Assembly: GCA_015056625.1 (NCBI GenBank) | Contig: SVFY01000003.1 | Location: 124,001-188,000, forward strand | DNA length: 64,000 nucleotides | Direction: 5' to 3' | Source: Butyrivibrio sp. | GTDB taxonomy: Bacteria; Bacillota; Clostridia; Lachnospirales; Lachnospiraceae | Shown here: in pieces, positions 8,364 through 17,874 of the stretch | How the letters are laid out: each line of letters starts with the position of its first letter | Position numbering within the stretch: position 1 is the stretch's first letter | Program-made: the position numbers and the translations under genes | The notes under the pieces: generated by a model | What the model was told of the DNA's origin: nothing | The model's input: the letters and a program-made list of their open reading frames with translations, nothing else | Databases searched by the model: none

Positions 8364-9410
8364 TCAGGCTCTATAGGTCTTTATGATACCTGTACGCCTC
8401 TCAAGGGACCTCAATATCTTTTTTGCATAAAAAATCCCGTAAAGGCATTTTCTCCTGATGATCTGGCAAAAGAATCTTACCTTTCCCGGACGCTTATTGC
8501 GCCTTTTGTAGAGAGAAGATTTCTTTTTATATTCCTCAAGTTCTTTTTTACATTCATCAGCTGAAAAGAGCTTTCCCTTTTTATCCTGATATGTCAAAAA
8601 GCTGTAGATATTCTGCTCTGATGACCAGAATCCATCTGAAATATTGTGCCTTGCCCAGTACTTGGGAGCAATAGCCTTCTTAAGCTCTGTGCTCGACATA
8701 ACAGGAACCAGAGCAAATGATGAATTACTAAGTATGAGATACCTTGCATTTTTAAGAGTCACGTAGTCCTTACCCATGTCAAAGTGATGACATTCATATT
8801 CAGGAAGGACCTTTTTTGCAGACTCCTCATCTTCTGTGATAACCATAAAGCGCATCTTGGGATTTATCTTTTTCATGTTCTTTATGGCATTTAAGAAGTA
8901 GCGCCTGTCCAGATAGAGCTCCGGATGATCAGTATATTCGCCGCCTCTTAGGTTGATGATGCAAAGATCATCCGCTGTATACTCAAATGACTCTGCTTCT
9001 TCTTTTACATGAAGCCAGTTTTTGATCTCACCTCTATACTTTTCAAAGTACTCCTGAGCCTGCATGTTGCCATAGATGATGGTTCCATCCGAAACCTCCA
9101 TGAGCGCCTTATCCACGCCACTTATGTAGCAGCCGTTACTCATGTCATGTTTGGAATTGCCCATGTAAAGCCTGTCATCCTGCTCGTGATAGATCTTGTA
9201 GTCCTTCATCTCCTCCTTGGTGATCTCTTTTCCAAGATCAATAGGATCCATAAAGTACATCCCCTTGTTGGAATGAAAGACATTGCCTATCTGTCCGGGA
9301 TTTACAAAGCCAAAATCCACGCCCTTTTCCATTGATATACATCTTGTGGTTATGTAAAAAAATAACTGATTACCGAGACCGTAGCCTGGTATAAATTCTG
9401 TTCCGATCAT
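8364..9410 (-). CDS. Divergent GT11-like (alpha-1,2-fucosyltransferase fold) protein
   Basis: I choose the ATG at 9410, preceded by GGGAGAG at about four bases; the track start at 9428 is a TTG. The 348-residue product keeps the GT11 N-terminal glycine loop (GYGLGNQLFF) and a C-terminal LSNSSFALVPV resembling the SNSSFSWW region. The usual H-x-R-R-x-D motif is replaced by INLRGGEY near residue 155. It therefore looks like a distant GT11 relative with a changed donor site. A lysine/glutamate-rich stretch and a basic tail follow the catalytic part. It lies between the ABC flippase and DUF5672 genes. The donor may not be GDP-fucose. Confidence 0.65.
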   Translation of the reverse strand: MIGTEFIPGYGLGNQLFFYITTRCISMEKGVDFGFVNPGQIGNVFHSNKGMYFMDPIDLGKEITKEEMKDYKIYHEQDDRLYMGNSKHDMSNGCYISGVDKALMEVSDGTIIYGNMQAQEYFEKYRGEIKNWLHVKEEAESFEYTADDLCIINLRGGEYTDHPELYLDRRYFLNAIKNMKKINPKMRFMVITEDEESAKKVLPEYECHHFDMGKDYVTLKNARYLILSNSSFALVPVMSSTELKKAIAPKYWARHNISDGFWSSEQNIYSFLTYQDKKGKLFSADECKKELEEYKKKSSLYKRRNKRPGKVRFFCQIIRRKCLYGIFYAKKILRSLERRTGIIKTYRA

Positions 9411-9424
9411 TGCTCTCTCCCACT

Positions 9425-11200
9425 TCAATGTATAACTGTTCTGCCTTCAAGAGACGTCTGTGTTATCTTTTCATCCTTAACTTCATAGATCACGTCACAG
9501 TTCTCAATGGTATTGAGTCTGTGGGCGATGATGATCATGGTCTTTCTACCATGGAAGCTGTTGATGGCTTCCATAACTGCTGCCTCTGTCTCGTTGTCCA
9601 AAGCACTGGTTGCTTCATCAAATACCAGTATCTCCGGGTTGTGATAAAGAGCTCTTGCAATACCGATCCTCTGACGCTGTCCGCCTGAGAGTCTTACGCC
9701 TCTGTCACCGATCTTGGTATCAAGTCCCTCAGGAAGTGACTTAACAAAGTCAGCAAGCTGAGCTTCTTCCATGACCTCCCAGATCCTGTCATCATCTATC
9801 TTATCTGCATCTATACCAAATGCGATGTTCTCTCTTATGGATTCATCCACAAGGTAGATGGACTGAGGAATATAACCAATCTGGGCAAGCCAGGATTCGT
9901 AGTTACTAAAGATATTGGTTCCATCGCACAGGATCTCTCCGGACTTAACGTGGAGAAGTCCAAGAAGGATATCAACTATTGTGGACTTACCGGCACCTGA
10001 TGGTCCCATAAGTCCCACAGACTGTCCTTTCTGGATGGTCATGTTGGCTCCGGTAAAAATATTGACGTCAGAGTCAGGGTATGCAAAAACAATGTCCTTC
10101 ATCTGGATCTCTTTTTCCAGATGGAGAGCTGGTCCTGCGATAGCTGCTCTCTCCGCCCTCATGGCCTTGTCTGTCTTCATGGACTCAGTCAGGTTGTTGT
10201 AGACAAAGTCCAGACTGTACTGGTTGTAGGCTATCTGGGTGAGGTAAGTATTTATCCTGTTGGCAGAAGGCATGATACGGATCGCCGCCATTCCGAAGGC
10301 CGTGATCTGTGGAAGCAGAGATGTTGCATCTCCTCCGCTTAAAAGGTAGAAAAGCACATACAAAAGAACCACTGCAATAAACACGGTCTCAATAAGGAGC
10401 CTTGGAATATTGTTCATTACAATATAGTTTCTGTCGATGTCAGCGCCTATCTTGCCCTGCTCGTAGTAGTTCCTGATAAAGAAGTCCTGTCTGTTAAGGA
10501 CCTTGACATCCTTAAGACCATAGATGGCCTGAAGTCTCCACTTCGCTATCCTTGACTGTGTCTCCTGATTTCTTCTGCCGATGACGTTGAGTCTTGGCTT
10601 TAATATCTTGGTGATGATCAGGGTCAGAACAATAAGAACAATAAGGATAAGGGCAGTCATCTGCCAGTTAACAAATAAAAGAACTATTCCAAGGCAGATA
10701 GAAACTACCATCTCTGTGGTAAGAGACAGTATCGAAAGCATTAAAGTAAACGTCTTTGGAATGTCACTGTCAGTTATTCTGAATACTGTAGGGATGTCTG
10801 CTCCGAGATAATCTTCGTAGGGCCTGTTCAAAAACTCCCTCATGACCCTGCTTATCATGTCGTTTCTGGCGTGGGATATGAAGGTATTCTGCTTGTAAAC
10901 AAGGAACAGAAGATAGAGATTTTTAAATATAAAAAGAAAGATCAGAAGGATCAAAAGAGCACTTGCAAGCTTAAGATCCGTATTGAGCCCAAGTCCCTCG
11001 ATGATGTTTTTAAGGGCAGGATACTTGTCTATCTGCCTGTGAAGCGACTCTGGTTTTAGTATAACTGAAATAACGGGGATCATCATTGAAACGCCCAGGG
11101 TTTCAACCACGCCCCCAATGAGTATAAGGACAGCTAAAAGTACAAGCTGTCCTTTTTGTTTTTTATCAAATATATAATTGATCTTTTTCAAAAGATTCAT
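9425..11200 (-). CDS. PglK/MsbA-type ABC half-transporter (probable lipid-linked oligosaccharide flippase)
   Basis: The 591-residue protein has an N-terminal six-helix exporter domain (about 1-330) and a C-terminal ATPase. Visible motifs are Walker A GPSGAGKST at 399-407, signature LSGGQRQ at 504-510, Walker B ILVFDEA at 524-530, and the H-loop IIAHRLNT near 552. The TM region (GGVVETLGVSMMIPVISV) resembles Campylobacter PglK, which flips lipid-linked heptasaccharide as a homodimer. With no Wzx in the window, this and the paralogue at 45817-47568 are the flippase candidates. It follows the GT11 gene with no gap. Export of another lipid cannot be excluded. Confidence 0.88.
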   Translation of the reverse strand: MNLLKKINYIFDKKQKGQLVLLAVLILIGGVVETLGVSMMIPVISVILKPESLHRQIDKYPALKNIIEGLGLNTDLKLASALLILLIFLFIFKNLYLLFLVYKQNTFISHARNDMISRVMREFLNRPYEDYLGADIPTVFRITDSDIPKTFTLMLSILSLTTEMVVSICLGIVLLFVNWQMTALILIVLIVLTLIITKILKPRLNVIGRRNQETQSRIAKWRLQAIYGLKDVKVLNRQDFFIRNYYEQGKIGADIDRNYIVMNNIPRLLIETVFIAVVLLYVLFYLLSGGDATSLLPQITAFGMAAIRIMPSANRINTYLTQIAYNQYSLDFVYNNLTESMKTDKAMRAERAAIAGPALHLEKEIQMKDIVFAYPDSDVNIFTGANMTIQKGQSVGLMGPSGAGKSTIVDILLGLLHVKSGEILCDGTNIFSNYESWLAQIGYIPQSIYLVDESIRENIAFGIDADKIDDDRIWEVMEEAQLADFVKSLPEGLDTKIGDRGVRLSGGQRQRIGIARALYHNPEILVFDEATSALDNETEAAVMEAINSFHGRKTMIIIAHRLNTIENCDVIYEVKDEKITQTSLEGRTVIH

Positions 11201-12073
11201 TTAGATTGCCACCTTTGTCATGCGCTCTGTGTAGATGTCATCCATCTTTTTGTTGTTGATCCACTTTGATGGAGCGATGACCATTTTTTCCGGAGAGTCT
11301 CCGATCCACGCAGACCACCAGCTAAATGAACTGTTGGCCATGATGTGATGTTTGCATCTGCTCATGAGGAGCATATCTGCAACATCCGTGAACTCGCCCT
11401 CCTGGAGCTCAACATTGATAAAGTTGTGACCCTTGAAGTGTTCCTTGCACCACTCCTTGTCATCAGTAAAGATGAAGAACACAGCATTGGGGTGCTTCTG
11501 CCTTACCATTCTGATAGCATTCTTGTAGTAGGTCTCAGAGCATAGATTGTGGATCTTGATGTGTTCTTCATCAAGATAGTCTGTTCGTCTTACGTGAATG
11601 CTGACAGACTCACTGCACTCGATCTGCTGGAGAGTAGTCCAGCTGACTGAGTCGTGCATTATCTCCTGGGGTCTCTTAGCAAAAGTCTCCTGAAGCTCAT
11701 CAATAACTTCAGGTGAACTAAAGTATTTGTCTGACTGCCAGTACCCAACAAGGTAGGCTTCCTCAACCTCTAAGATCTTAGGATCAAAGATCCCTTCTGT
11801 CTCGTCTATCCTGTGGGTCTTGCGGCCAGTAAGTTTACGCCTGATACGGCTAAAGATATCCATTTTGGAATCTGTAATGGCCACTACCTCTTCAGGTGTT
11901 GCCCTCTCGTACTCTATTCCAAAACGATCCAAAACCGGGATCCTTAATTTGTCATTGACAAACCCCGTAACGTCATCAATCTTGACCTGTTTTCCTCTAT
12001 GAAGTAGTTCTCTGTAAAGGGCATATTGAAACATCTGGTTTCCAAGGCCGCCCTTAAGCTGGATTATTATCAT
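11201..12073 (-). CDS. Alpha-1,2-fucosyltransferase (GT11)
   Basis: This is a canonical 290-residue GT11 enzyme. It has GGLGNQMFQYALY at residues 8-20, GYWQSDKYF near 110, SIHVRRTDYLD near 155-165, FFIFTDD near 200 and MANSSFSWWSAW near 245-256. It should transfer L-fucose from GDP-fucose, made by gmd and fcl at the right of the window. The start follows GGAGG at four bases and is only about 33 bases downstream of a proposed extended -10 promoter, so it is probably the first gene of a sub-operon with the ABC flippase. The usual product is Fuc alpha-1,2-Gal, but the acceptor is inferred. Confidence 0.92.
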   Translation of the reverse strand: MIIIQLKGGLGNQMFQYALYRELLHRGKQVKIDDVTGFVNDKLRIPVLDRFGIEYERATPEEVVAITDSKMDIFSRIRRKLTGRKTHRIDETEGIFDPKILEVEEAYLVGYWQSDKYFSSPEVIDELQETFAKRPQEIMHDSVSWTTLQQIECSESVSIHVRRTDYLDEEHIKIHNLCSETYYKNAIRMVRQKHPNAVFFIFTDDKEWCKEHFKGHNFINVELQEGEFTDVADMLLMSRCKHHIMANSSFSWWSAWIGDSPEKMVIAPSKWINNKKMDDIYTERMTKVAI

Positions 12074-12089
12074 AATTCCTCCGATAAAA

Positions 12090-12136
12090 GTGCATATACA
12101 TTTGTAATTATACCATATATATGCACACTAAGTCAC
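12090..12136 (-). promoter_or_regulatory. Sigma-A-like extended -10 promoter inside a 9-bp dyad
   Basis: Reading the minus strand, GTGACT (12136-12131) is followed after 18 bases by a perfect TATAAT (12112-12107), and TGG directly precedes it, giving an extended -10. The -35 overlaps the 3' end of asnB. A 9-bp inverted repeat, GTGCATATA (12090-12098) and TATATGCAC (12118-12126), brackets the -10 and could be an operator. The predicted leader to the GT11 start is about 30 bases. The promoter fit is seen in sequence; use and regulation are inferred. Confidence 0.65.
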
Positions 12137-14043
12137 TTATGCCTCCCTGGGCCCTCCATCTCATACCACAGCTGGAACATAAGGATATACCAGATTTGTA
12201 TTCTGTAAATGCCTCTGTCTGTGAAATCCCTCCAAATCTTTTCTACAACTTCACAGTCAAGGATTCCTGCTTCCTGGATCTTTCTTTTATCAAGCAGCTC
12301 CTCTGCCCAGCTCCTTAGATCATCCTCAAGAAGCCACTTGGATATAGGAATTGAAAAGCCTTTTTTGGGTCTGTCCATCATCTCTTTTGGAACGTATCTG
12401 TAAAGCACATCCCTTAGTATCCTTTTCCCTGTTTTACCATCCTTCAGATAATCTATTGGCAGACTAAATGCAAACTCGACGACATCTTTATCAAGCATCG
12501 GAACCCTTGTCTCAAGAGAGACTGCCATAGCAGTCCTGTCAACCTTAACAAGAATGTCATCCGGATGATACAAAAGCATGTCCATCAACATCACATTGTG
12601 GTTTACTTCGCTTAGAAAATCTGCTGGAAGATCCATGCATTTGTATTTAGCAGTCCCCTTTTTCAAGGCGATCTTCTTAATGATGGGATCTGTTTCATGC
12701 TCAAATTTATGGAGTTCATATGGAGATGCTGCTCCTAGATACTTTGCTTTTAAATACCTGGTCTCAAGATCTTCTCTACCAGTGATCTCAGTTCCAGTTG
12801 CCATAAGTTCAATCGAAGATAATGGTTTTCTTAAAGGATATGGTATCCTCTTTATCTTGTTCCATACACGACTGACAGATTCATAGGATTTGTACCCGCA
12901 AAAGAGTTCATCGCCGCCATCACCGGAAAGTGATACTGTCACATGGTCTCTTGTCATTTTACTTACAAGATAGGTTGGAATCTGAGAAGAGTCCGCAAAA
13001 GGTTCTCCAAATATAAACGGTAACTTCGGGATAACTGACTTTGCATCTGCTTCGGAAATATAGAGCTCAGTGTGTTCTGTGCCAAGATGTCTTGCTATCT
13101 CTTTTGCATAGACAGCCTCGTTAAACTTTTCATCCTCCATTCCAATAGTAAAAGTCTTTACTCTTCCTGGAGAAATACTCTGCATCAAAGATACAACGGT
13201 GGAGCTGTCTATCCCCGCAGAAAGAAATGCTCCCAGAGGAACATCCGCTATCATCTGTCCTCTTATGGAGTCTTTAAGAAGTCTCTCAAGTTCAGATGAA
13301 GCTTCTTCAAAAGAGCCTTTAAAAACTGATGCCTGCCCCTTCTTTGCCACATCCTTCATGGACCAGTAGGTGGTCTTATCATTTTCTAAAGTCCCCACAT
13401 TTACAGTAAGAATGGTACCTGGCTCAAGCTTGAAAATACCCTTATAGATTGAATATGGCGCCGGAATATATCCATCCTCAAAATATATATCAAGTACATC
13501 TTCGTCAATTGGATTATCAAAACCATCAATGGCGCTTATGCAGCCTATATCAGATGCAAACACAAAAGCTCCGCAGGCATTGCCATAATACAAAGGCTTT
13601 TCTCCAACCCTGTCCCTTGCAAGAGTCACTGTGTTTTTTTCCTTGTCATAAACAGCTATGGCAAACATTCCCTTGCAGCCAGATAGAGCTTCTTCCATTC
13701 CATATCTCTCGATTGCTTCAAGGAGAATCTCCGTATCTGATGTGCTGCGAAACTGAAGATTCCCGTTGGTGGTTGCAAGAAGCCTTTCTTTAACACTACC
13801 TGCATTGTATATCTCACCATTGTAGACCATAACAGACCTTCCACTGGCAGAAACAAATGGCTGAGCCCCATTCTTAGAAAGGTCAACAATAGCAAGGCGC
13901 CTGTGTCCAAGCGCCACTTTTCTGTCTTTATCAATATATATACCGTCATCATCCGGGCCACGATGCGCCATTCTGTCATTCATTCTGGAAACGGCTGCTG
14001 ATGCATCGCCCTTATATCCTATAAGTCCAGCTATTCCGCACAT
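12133..14043 (-). CDS. asnB: AsnB-type glutamine-dependent amidotransferase (asparagine synthase family), copy 1
   Basis: The 636-residue protein starts MCGIAG, giving the Cys2 nucleophile after Met removal. The N-terminal glutaminase has RMAHRGPDDDG near 24-34, GHRRLAIVDL near 46-55 and MVYNGEIYN near 72-80. The synthetase domain has the pyrophosphate loop FLSAGIDSST at 273-282 and a SGDGGDELFCGY motif near 380. In glycan loci such enzymes can amidate uronic acids, as proposed for WbpS of Pseudomonas aeruginosa, which suits the TviB-like dehydrogenase here. It sits one base from a GT4 gene. A paralogous AsnB-GT4 pair is at 17875-20920. Free asparagine synthesis is the alternative. Confidence 0.9.
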   Translation of the reverse strand: MCGIAGLIGYKGDASAAVSRMNDRMAHRGPDDDGIYIDKDRKVALGHRRLAIVDLSKNGAQPFVSASGRSVMVYNGEIYNAGSVKERLLATTNGNLQFRSTSDTEILLEAIERYGMEEALSGCKGMFAIAVYDKEKNTVTLARDRVGEKPLYYGNACGAFVFASDIGCISAIDGFDNPIDEDVLDIYFEDGYIPAPYSIYKGIFKLEPGTILTVNVGTLENDKTTYWSMKDVAKKGQASVFKGSFEEASSELERLLKDSIRGQMIADVPLGAFLSAGIDSSTVVSLMQSISPGRVKTFTIGMEDEKFNEAVYAKEIARHLGTEHTELYISEADAKSVIPKLPFIFGEPFADSSQIPTYLVSKMTRDHVTVSLSGDGGDELFCGYKSYESVSRVWNKIKRIPYPLRKPLSSIELMATGTEITGREDLETRYLKAKYLGAASPYELHKFEHETDPIIKKIALKKGTAKYKCMDLPADFLSEVNHNVMLMDMLLYHPDDILVKVDRTAMAVSLETRVPMLDKDVVEFAFSLPIDYLKDGKTGKRILRDVLYRYVPKEMMDRPKKGFSIPISKWLLEDDLRSWAEELLDKRKIQEAGILDCEVVEKIWRDFTDRGIYRIQIWYILMFQLWYEMEGPGRHK

Positions 14044-14044
14044 A

Positions 14045-15259
14045 TTATGAACCTATTACTTTCTCAAAATAATTCTTCCATTTAGCATTAACAACATCCG
14101 GCGACAATTTCTTTTGAAGCTCCGTGGCATTAGCTCCAAGCTTCTCCCTTAGAGCATCGTCTTCAATGAGCCTTCTAAGCGCATCCGCAATGGCATCTCT
14201 ATCACCAACCGGAACCAACAGTCCATTATCTCCATTTGTGATCAGTTCTCTTGGCCCACCACATGGACAATCCGTTGAGACACAGGCTAGTCCTAAAGTC
14301 ATGGCCTCGATAAGAGAATTGGGCATTCCCTCGTGATCAGAAGCAAGCACAAATATCATTGCCTTTTCAATATGCTCAGCCACATGGGTCACATTGCCCT
14401 TAAATAACACTCTGTCTTCTATTCCAAGAGAGACAGACAATCTCTGAAGTTTTGCTCTCTCAGGTCCGTCTCCGTAGAATACCAGTGAATAATCCTTATG
14501 GTTTTCCGTAGCAGCTTTAAAAGCTTCCATAACCAGCGCATGGTTTTTATTTGGGTGAAACCTGGCCACCATCACAATTTTCTTTTCTCTGTCCCCAATA
14601 TAGCGGGCTCTTATAAATGATGGATTTACGGAATTAGGAAGAATGGTGCATTTCTTTTGGATAAAAGAAGGAAACCTCTTCATTGCTCCCTTTGACTGTA
14701 CGATGACTCCAGCCGCTCTTCCAAAGGTTGCCAGCATCCCTGCCTTCATGGACCTTGAGCCATACTCTATATCAGGGTCTGCCCTGCATGATACTACTAC
14801 TTTGTATCCATCTCTTGTAGCGGTAGAAAGGGCCATGATATTGTTTTTTCCGCTAAAACTCAATATCAGATCAGGGTCTATACTCTTCCATATCCTGCGA
14901 AGCTTCTGACTTCTAAGTTTGAAATTGGTTAGCCTGTCCTTTTGCTCTGACTTAAGAAGCGCAGAAAAGACTCTGTCTATACCGTCCATCTCGCCGCCTT
15001 TTAGATCGACCCAGGCGGGATTTTCATCAGTATCCATAACAAGCTCAGCATTTGGAGCACCTGCAGGAACTCTTTTCCAGGCAGCATGTCTTACCTCATG
15101 CTCCTCCGGTGCCAAGTAGGTTGTGACCAGGGTAACCTGATATCCTTCCTCAAAAAAGAAATCTGCCAGGTTACACATAACTCTCTCTGCACCGCCCTTT
15201 TGAAGGGAGCCTATATACATTGCAATATGCCGTTTTCTATAAGAGGGATTTGTAGTCAT
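14045..15259 (-). CDS. Glycosyltransferase family 4
   Basis: The 404-residue protein is a GT-B enzyme with KGGAERVMCNL near residue 25, a mid-domain ILPNSVNPSF, a donor-binding MVARFHPNKNH, and EGMPNSLIEAMTLG followed by STDCPCGGPREL, the E-x7-E region of GT4. I choose the ATG at 15259, preceded by GGAG at four bases; the track start at 15289 is a TTG deeper in the upstream gene. The start lies inside the 3' end of the SGNH-like gene (23-base overlap). It is paralogous to the GT4 at 19820-20920, and each neighbours an asnB. Substrate unknown. Confidence 0.88.
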   Translation of the reverse strand: MTTNPSYRKRHIAMYIGSLQKGGAERVMCNLADFFFEEGYQVTLVTTYLAPEEHEVRHAAWKRVPAGAPNAELVMDTDENPAWVDLKGGEMDGIDRVFSALLKSEQKDRLTNFKLRSQKLRRIWKSIDPDLILSFSGKNNIMALSTATRDGYKVVVSCRADPDIEYGSRSMKAGMLATFGRAAGVIVQSKGAMKRFPSFIQKKCTILPNSVNPSFIRARYIGDREKKIVMVARFHPNKNHALVMEAFKAATENHKDYSLVFYGDGPERAKLQRLSVSLGIEDRVLFKGNVTHVAEHIEKAMIFVLASDHEGMPNSLIEAMTLGLACVSTDCPCGGPRELITNGDNGLLVPVGDRDAIADALRRLIEDDALREKLGANATELQKKLSPDVVNAKWKNYFEKVIGS

Positions 15260-16337
15260 AACTCTCCAACATTTCCAAAAGATCTGCAAAATAACTGTCT
15301 ATGTTTTCTTCAGTTATTCTAAGGCGCCACTTGTCGACATTTAGACCATTGTTTTCGATGTCTGCAATTTCTGATTCTATAATTTCATTGACCTCAGGAC
15401 TAAAATGAGCCACGTCCCTATAAAGGTCAAGGTTACCTGTAATATCAGTCTGAAACCCAAAGCAATACACATGAATATTGTCACATTCAGTCATGAGATA
15501 AGCTGCTATTTTTACAAGCTCCAGGTACCTCTCAAGATTCCCTTCCTGCCTTACATCTCCCCAGTAAGCCATTGAATATGGTGGAAAGAAATAAATAAAA
15601 GTTGTTTCAGGATGCTCTTTTGCAAGAGCTACTATGTTCTGATCAACATTTGCTGTAACAGTCAATATATCATCGTTTGAAGCTTCATAAATCTGCTCCG
15701 GCTCATCAAAGAGCGTGCTTCTCATAAGTACAACAGCCCTTGAAAACTCATTCTCATCTCCGGTATAACTATACTCATCAAAAGATGTGATCCCCGGCTC
15801 TTTCCCCAGGAAAAAACCAGCAACTGCAGGAAGTGTGTAATTTATTATCACATCCCTGTTTAAAAGATACTTAACGTCATCAAAGGGATTTTTGTTTGTA
15901 AGCCATACAGGATAGTCTCCCATGTCTGTCCTCATGGCATCCTTGTCTTCTAAAAGGAGTGAGTAATCTATGGTGCGAAAGACATATCTGACATTGTGTC
16001 CACTGGCATAGGAAGCTTTTAAATTGTCATTGATCTCCTTGTATGTAGCCCCTGAATATACCACTTTCACAGAGTCAGTTCCAAACAGTTCATCAAACTG
16101 GGATGTCCTGAAGTTCTCTGCCATTGAAGTTCCTGTAATGATGGCATCATAATCAAACTGCCTCGTGATCCCGTCATTTTGTGACCGCTGGTCTACAAGT
16201 CTGTAGTAAAAGTAGTCTCTGGGGGATCTGTAGTGAAAAAATGGGTCCACAAAAGCAACCAGTCCTCCGATCATAACAAGGGCACAGAGGAACAATATTA
16301 TAAAAATAGAAAACCATTTCTTTCCAGTCATAATCAT
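15237..16337 (-). CDS. SGNH-hydrolase-like membrane-anchored protein (AlgJ/DltD-like partner of MBOAT)
   Basis: With the ATG at 16337 the protein is 366 residues. One N-terminal TM helix is followed by an extracytoplasmic domain starting VDPFFHYRSP. ITGTSMAENF near residue 95 would hold the nucleophilic Ser, and DVAHFSPEVN near 315 the Asp/His pair of an SGNH-type triad. AlgJ, AlgX and DltD have the same layout and work with MBOAT proteins to O-acetylate or D-alanylate polymers. The MBOAT gene lies immediately upstream, with seven bases between its stop and this start. The shine-dalgarno is weak, so translation may depend on coupling. The ORF track start 57 bases upstream lies inside the MBOAT gene. 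The acyl group is inferred. Confidence 0.72.
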   Translation of the reverse strand: MIMTGKKWFSIFIILFLCALVMIGGLVAFVDPFFHYRSPRDYFYYRLVDQRSQNDGITRQFDYDAIITGTSMAENFRTSQFDELFGTDSVKVVYSGATYKEINDNLKASYASGHNVRYVFRTIDYSLLLEDKDAMRTDMGDYPVWLTNKNPFDDVKYLLNRDVIINYTLPAVAGFFLGKEPGITSFDEYSYTGDENEFSRAVVLMRSTLFDEPEQIYEASNDDILTVTANVDQNIVALAKEHPETTFIYFFPPYSMAYWGDVRQEGNLERYLELVKIAAYLMTECDNIHVYCFGFQTDITGNLDLYRDVAHFSPEVNEIIESEIADIENNGLNVDKWRLRITEENIDSYFADLLEMLESYDYKSLL

Positions 16338-16344
16338 CTCGTTT

Positions 16345-17862
16345 TCAGAAATTAAAATACAAGAAGGTTGATATCCTGCTAAGGGATAGCACACTTATAA
16401 GCAATATTCCAAGAGTAAACAGTAGCGACAGCGCATTTTTCCGGTACTGTCTTTCATAATTATTTTTAAAGCAAAGGCACAGAACAAAAGCCATACCCAA
16501 AACAGAATAGAGACTAAAATACAAAACAACACTATCTGGATTGCCTGCACCCAATAATTCAAACAGATATCTTAATTTAGGTATCCTAAAACAGTCCAGT
16601 AATTCTGTTCGTATTTCATAATATGGCACAGAAAACCTTTTAAGAATACTAAGCCACTGTCCCACAGAGTCGGCCCTGAAAAGGAGCCATGCAACATTCA
16701 CAAAAGCAAATGTAACTGCCCACTGAATGCATTTTATGGCAGCCACAAAGAAAGTTCCCATCCTGCCTGCAGCCTCCAGGATCTTTTGGTTTATCCCTCT
16801 GGCCATACGGTTAATGCATTGTCCAAGCCCATGGATCACGCCCCATAGAATAAAGGTCCAATTTGCCCCATGCCATATACCACTGACCAGAAAGACTATC
16901 ATGATATTGATATAGGTTCTGGCTGCGCCTTTTCTATTTCCTCCAAGTGGTATGTAGATATACTGAGTCAAAAATCTTGTGAGAGTCATATGCCATCTCT
17001 TCCAGAAATCTGCAACCGAAAGAGCCTTGTAGGGGGAATTAAAGTTCATAGGGATATGGAAATTGAACATACTCCCAAGACCTGTAGCCATATCGCTATA
17101 CCCGCTGAAATCAAAGTATATCTGAAAGGTATACGACAGCATGACTATTACTATCTCGTATATCGAAAGAGCTTCATCTCCGGTAAAAACCTGTGCATTA
17201 TTAAACCCCCAGGTCACGGCTGTTCCAAAGGTATCCGCAATAAGAACTTTCTTTGCCAAACCTCTTGAAAAGAGCATTATGCCCTTAGAAAGGTTATCGA
17301 AATCAAGACTCTTTTTCCCTTTGTCCCTAAACTGGGGAATAAGCTCTGAATGGAGCACAATAGGGCCTGCCACAAGCTGCGGGAAATATGCCACAAATAA
17401 AGCATACTCCATAAAAGAATAATCTTTTGTCTCACCCTTGTAGGAATCCACAATAAAGGAAATTTGCTGGAAAGTAAAAAAGCTGATTCCCAGAGGGAGT
17501 GTTATATGCCTCAATACAAAATCAGTTTTAAATGCAGCGTTGACATTGGAAATGAAAAAATCATAGTACTTAAAGTAAAAGATCAGTGCCACATTAAAAA
17601 CAATCCCAATGTTCAATATGGCTTTCTTGGTGCTATCAGATCTACCATCGGAAACCATGGCTTTTGACAACAGATAATTGGCTGTTATGCTGCCACAGAT
17701 GATAAGGAGATAACTCACATTGAAGTAGCCATAAAACCACAGGGACATTATGAGCAAAAAAGCTTGTGCAAGTTTCTTTTTCCCAAGATTATTGAGCTCA
17801 AAATAGCCAATAAGGCTCAAGGGAAGAAAGCACAGTATAAAGATAAAGGAATTAAACTGCAT
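16345..17862 (-). CDS. MBOAT family O-acyltransferase (AlgI-like)
   Basis: The 505-residue polytopic protein has the MBOAT core: FLPLSLIGYF at the N-terminus, LPLGISFFTFQQISF near 125, YFDFSGYSDMA near 245, RWHMTLTRFLTQYIYIPLGG near 285 and FLVSGIWHGANWTFILWG near 325, which includes the invariant histidine. AlgI-like proteins pass acyl groups, mostly acetyl, across the membrane to a polymer-modifying partner. The adjacent SGNH-like protein is the expected partner. Both are framed by the two AsnB-GT4 pairs. Polymer acetylation is well supported by pairing; the modified sugar is unknown. Confidence 0.9.
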   Translation of the reverse strand: MQFNSFIFILCFLPLSLIGYFELNNLGKKKLAQAFLLIMSLWFYGYFNVSYLLIICGSITANYLLSKAMVSDGRSDSTKKAILNIGIVFNVALIFYFKYYDFFISNVNAAFKTDFVLRHITLPLGISFFTFQQISFIVDSYKGETKDYSFMEYALFVAYFPQLVAGPIVLHSELIPQFRDKGKKSLDFDNLSKGIMLFSRGLAKKVLIADTFGTAVTWGFNNAQVFTGDEALSIYEIVIVMLSYTFQIYFDFSGYSDMATGLGSMFNFHIPMNFNSPYKALSVADFWKRWHMTLTRFLTQYIYIPLGGNRKGAARTYINIMIVFLVSGIWHGANWTFILWGVIHGLGQCINRMARGINQKILEAAGRMGTFFVAAIKCIQWAVTFAFVNVAWLLFRADSVGQWLSILKRFSVPYYEIRTELLDCFRIPKLRYLFELLGAGNPDSVVLYFSLYSVLGMAFVLCLCFKNNYERQYRKNALSLLFTLGILLISVLSLSRISTFLYFNF

Positions 17863-17874
17863 CTACCCTGAACC

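Noticed and set aside
9411-9428. Track start (TTG) of the divergent GT11-like gene
   Set aside because: The ATG at 9410 has GGGAGAG at proper distance. The TTG only lengthens the protein into the ABC gene end.
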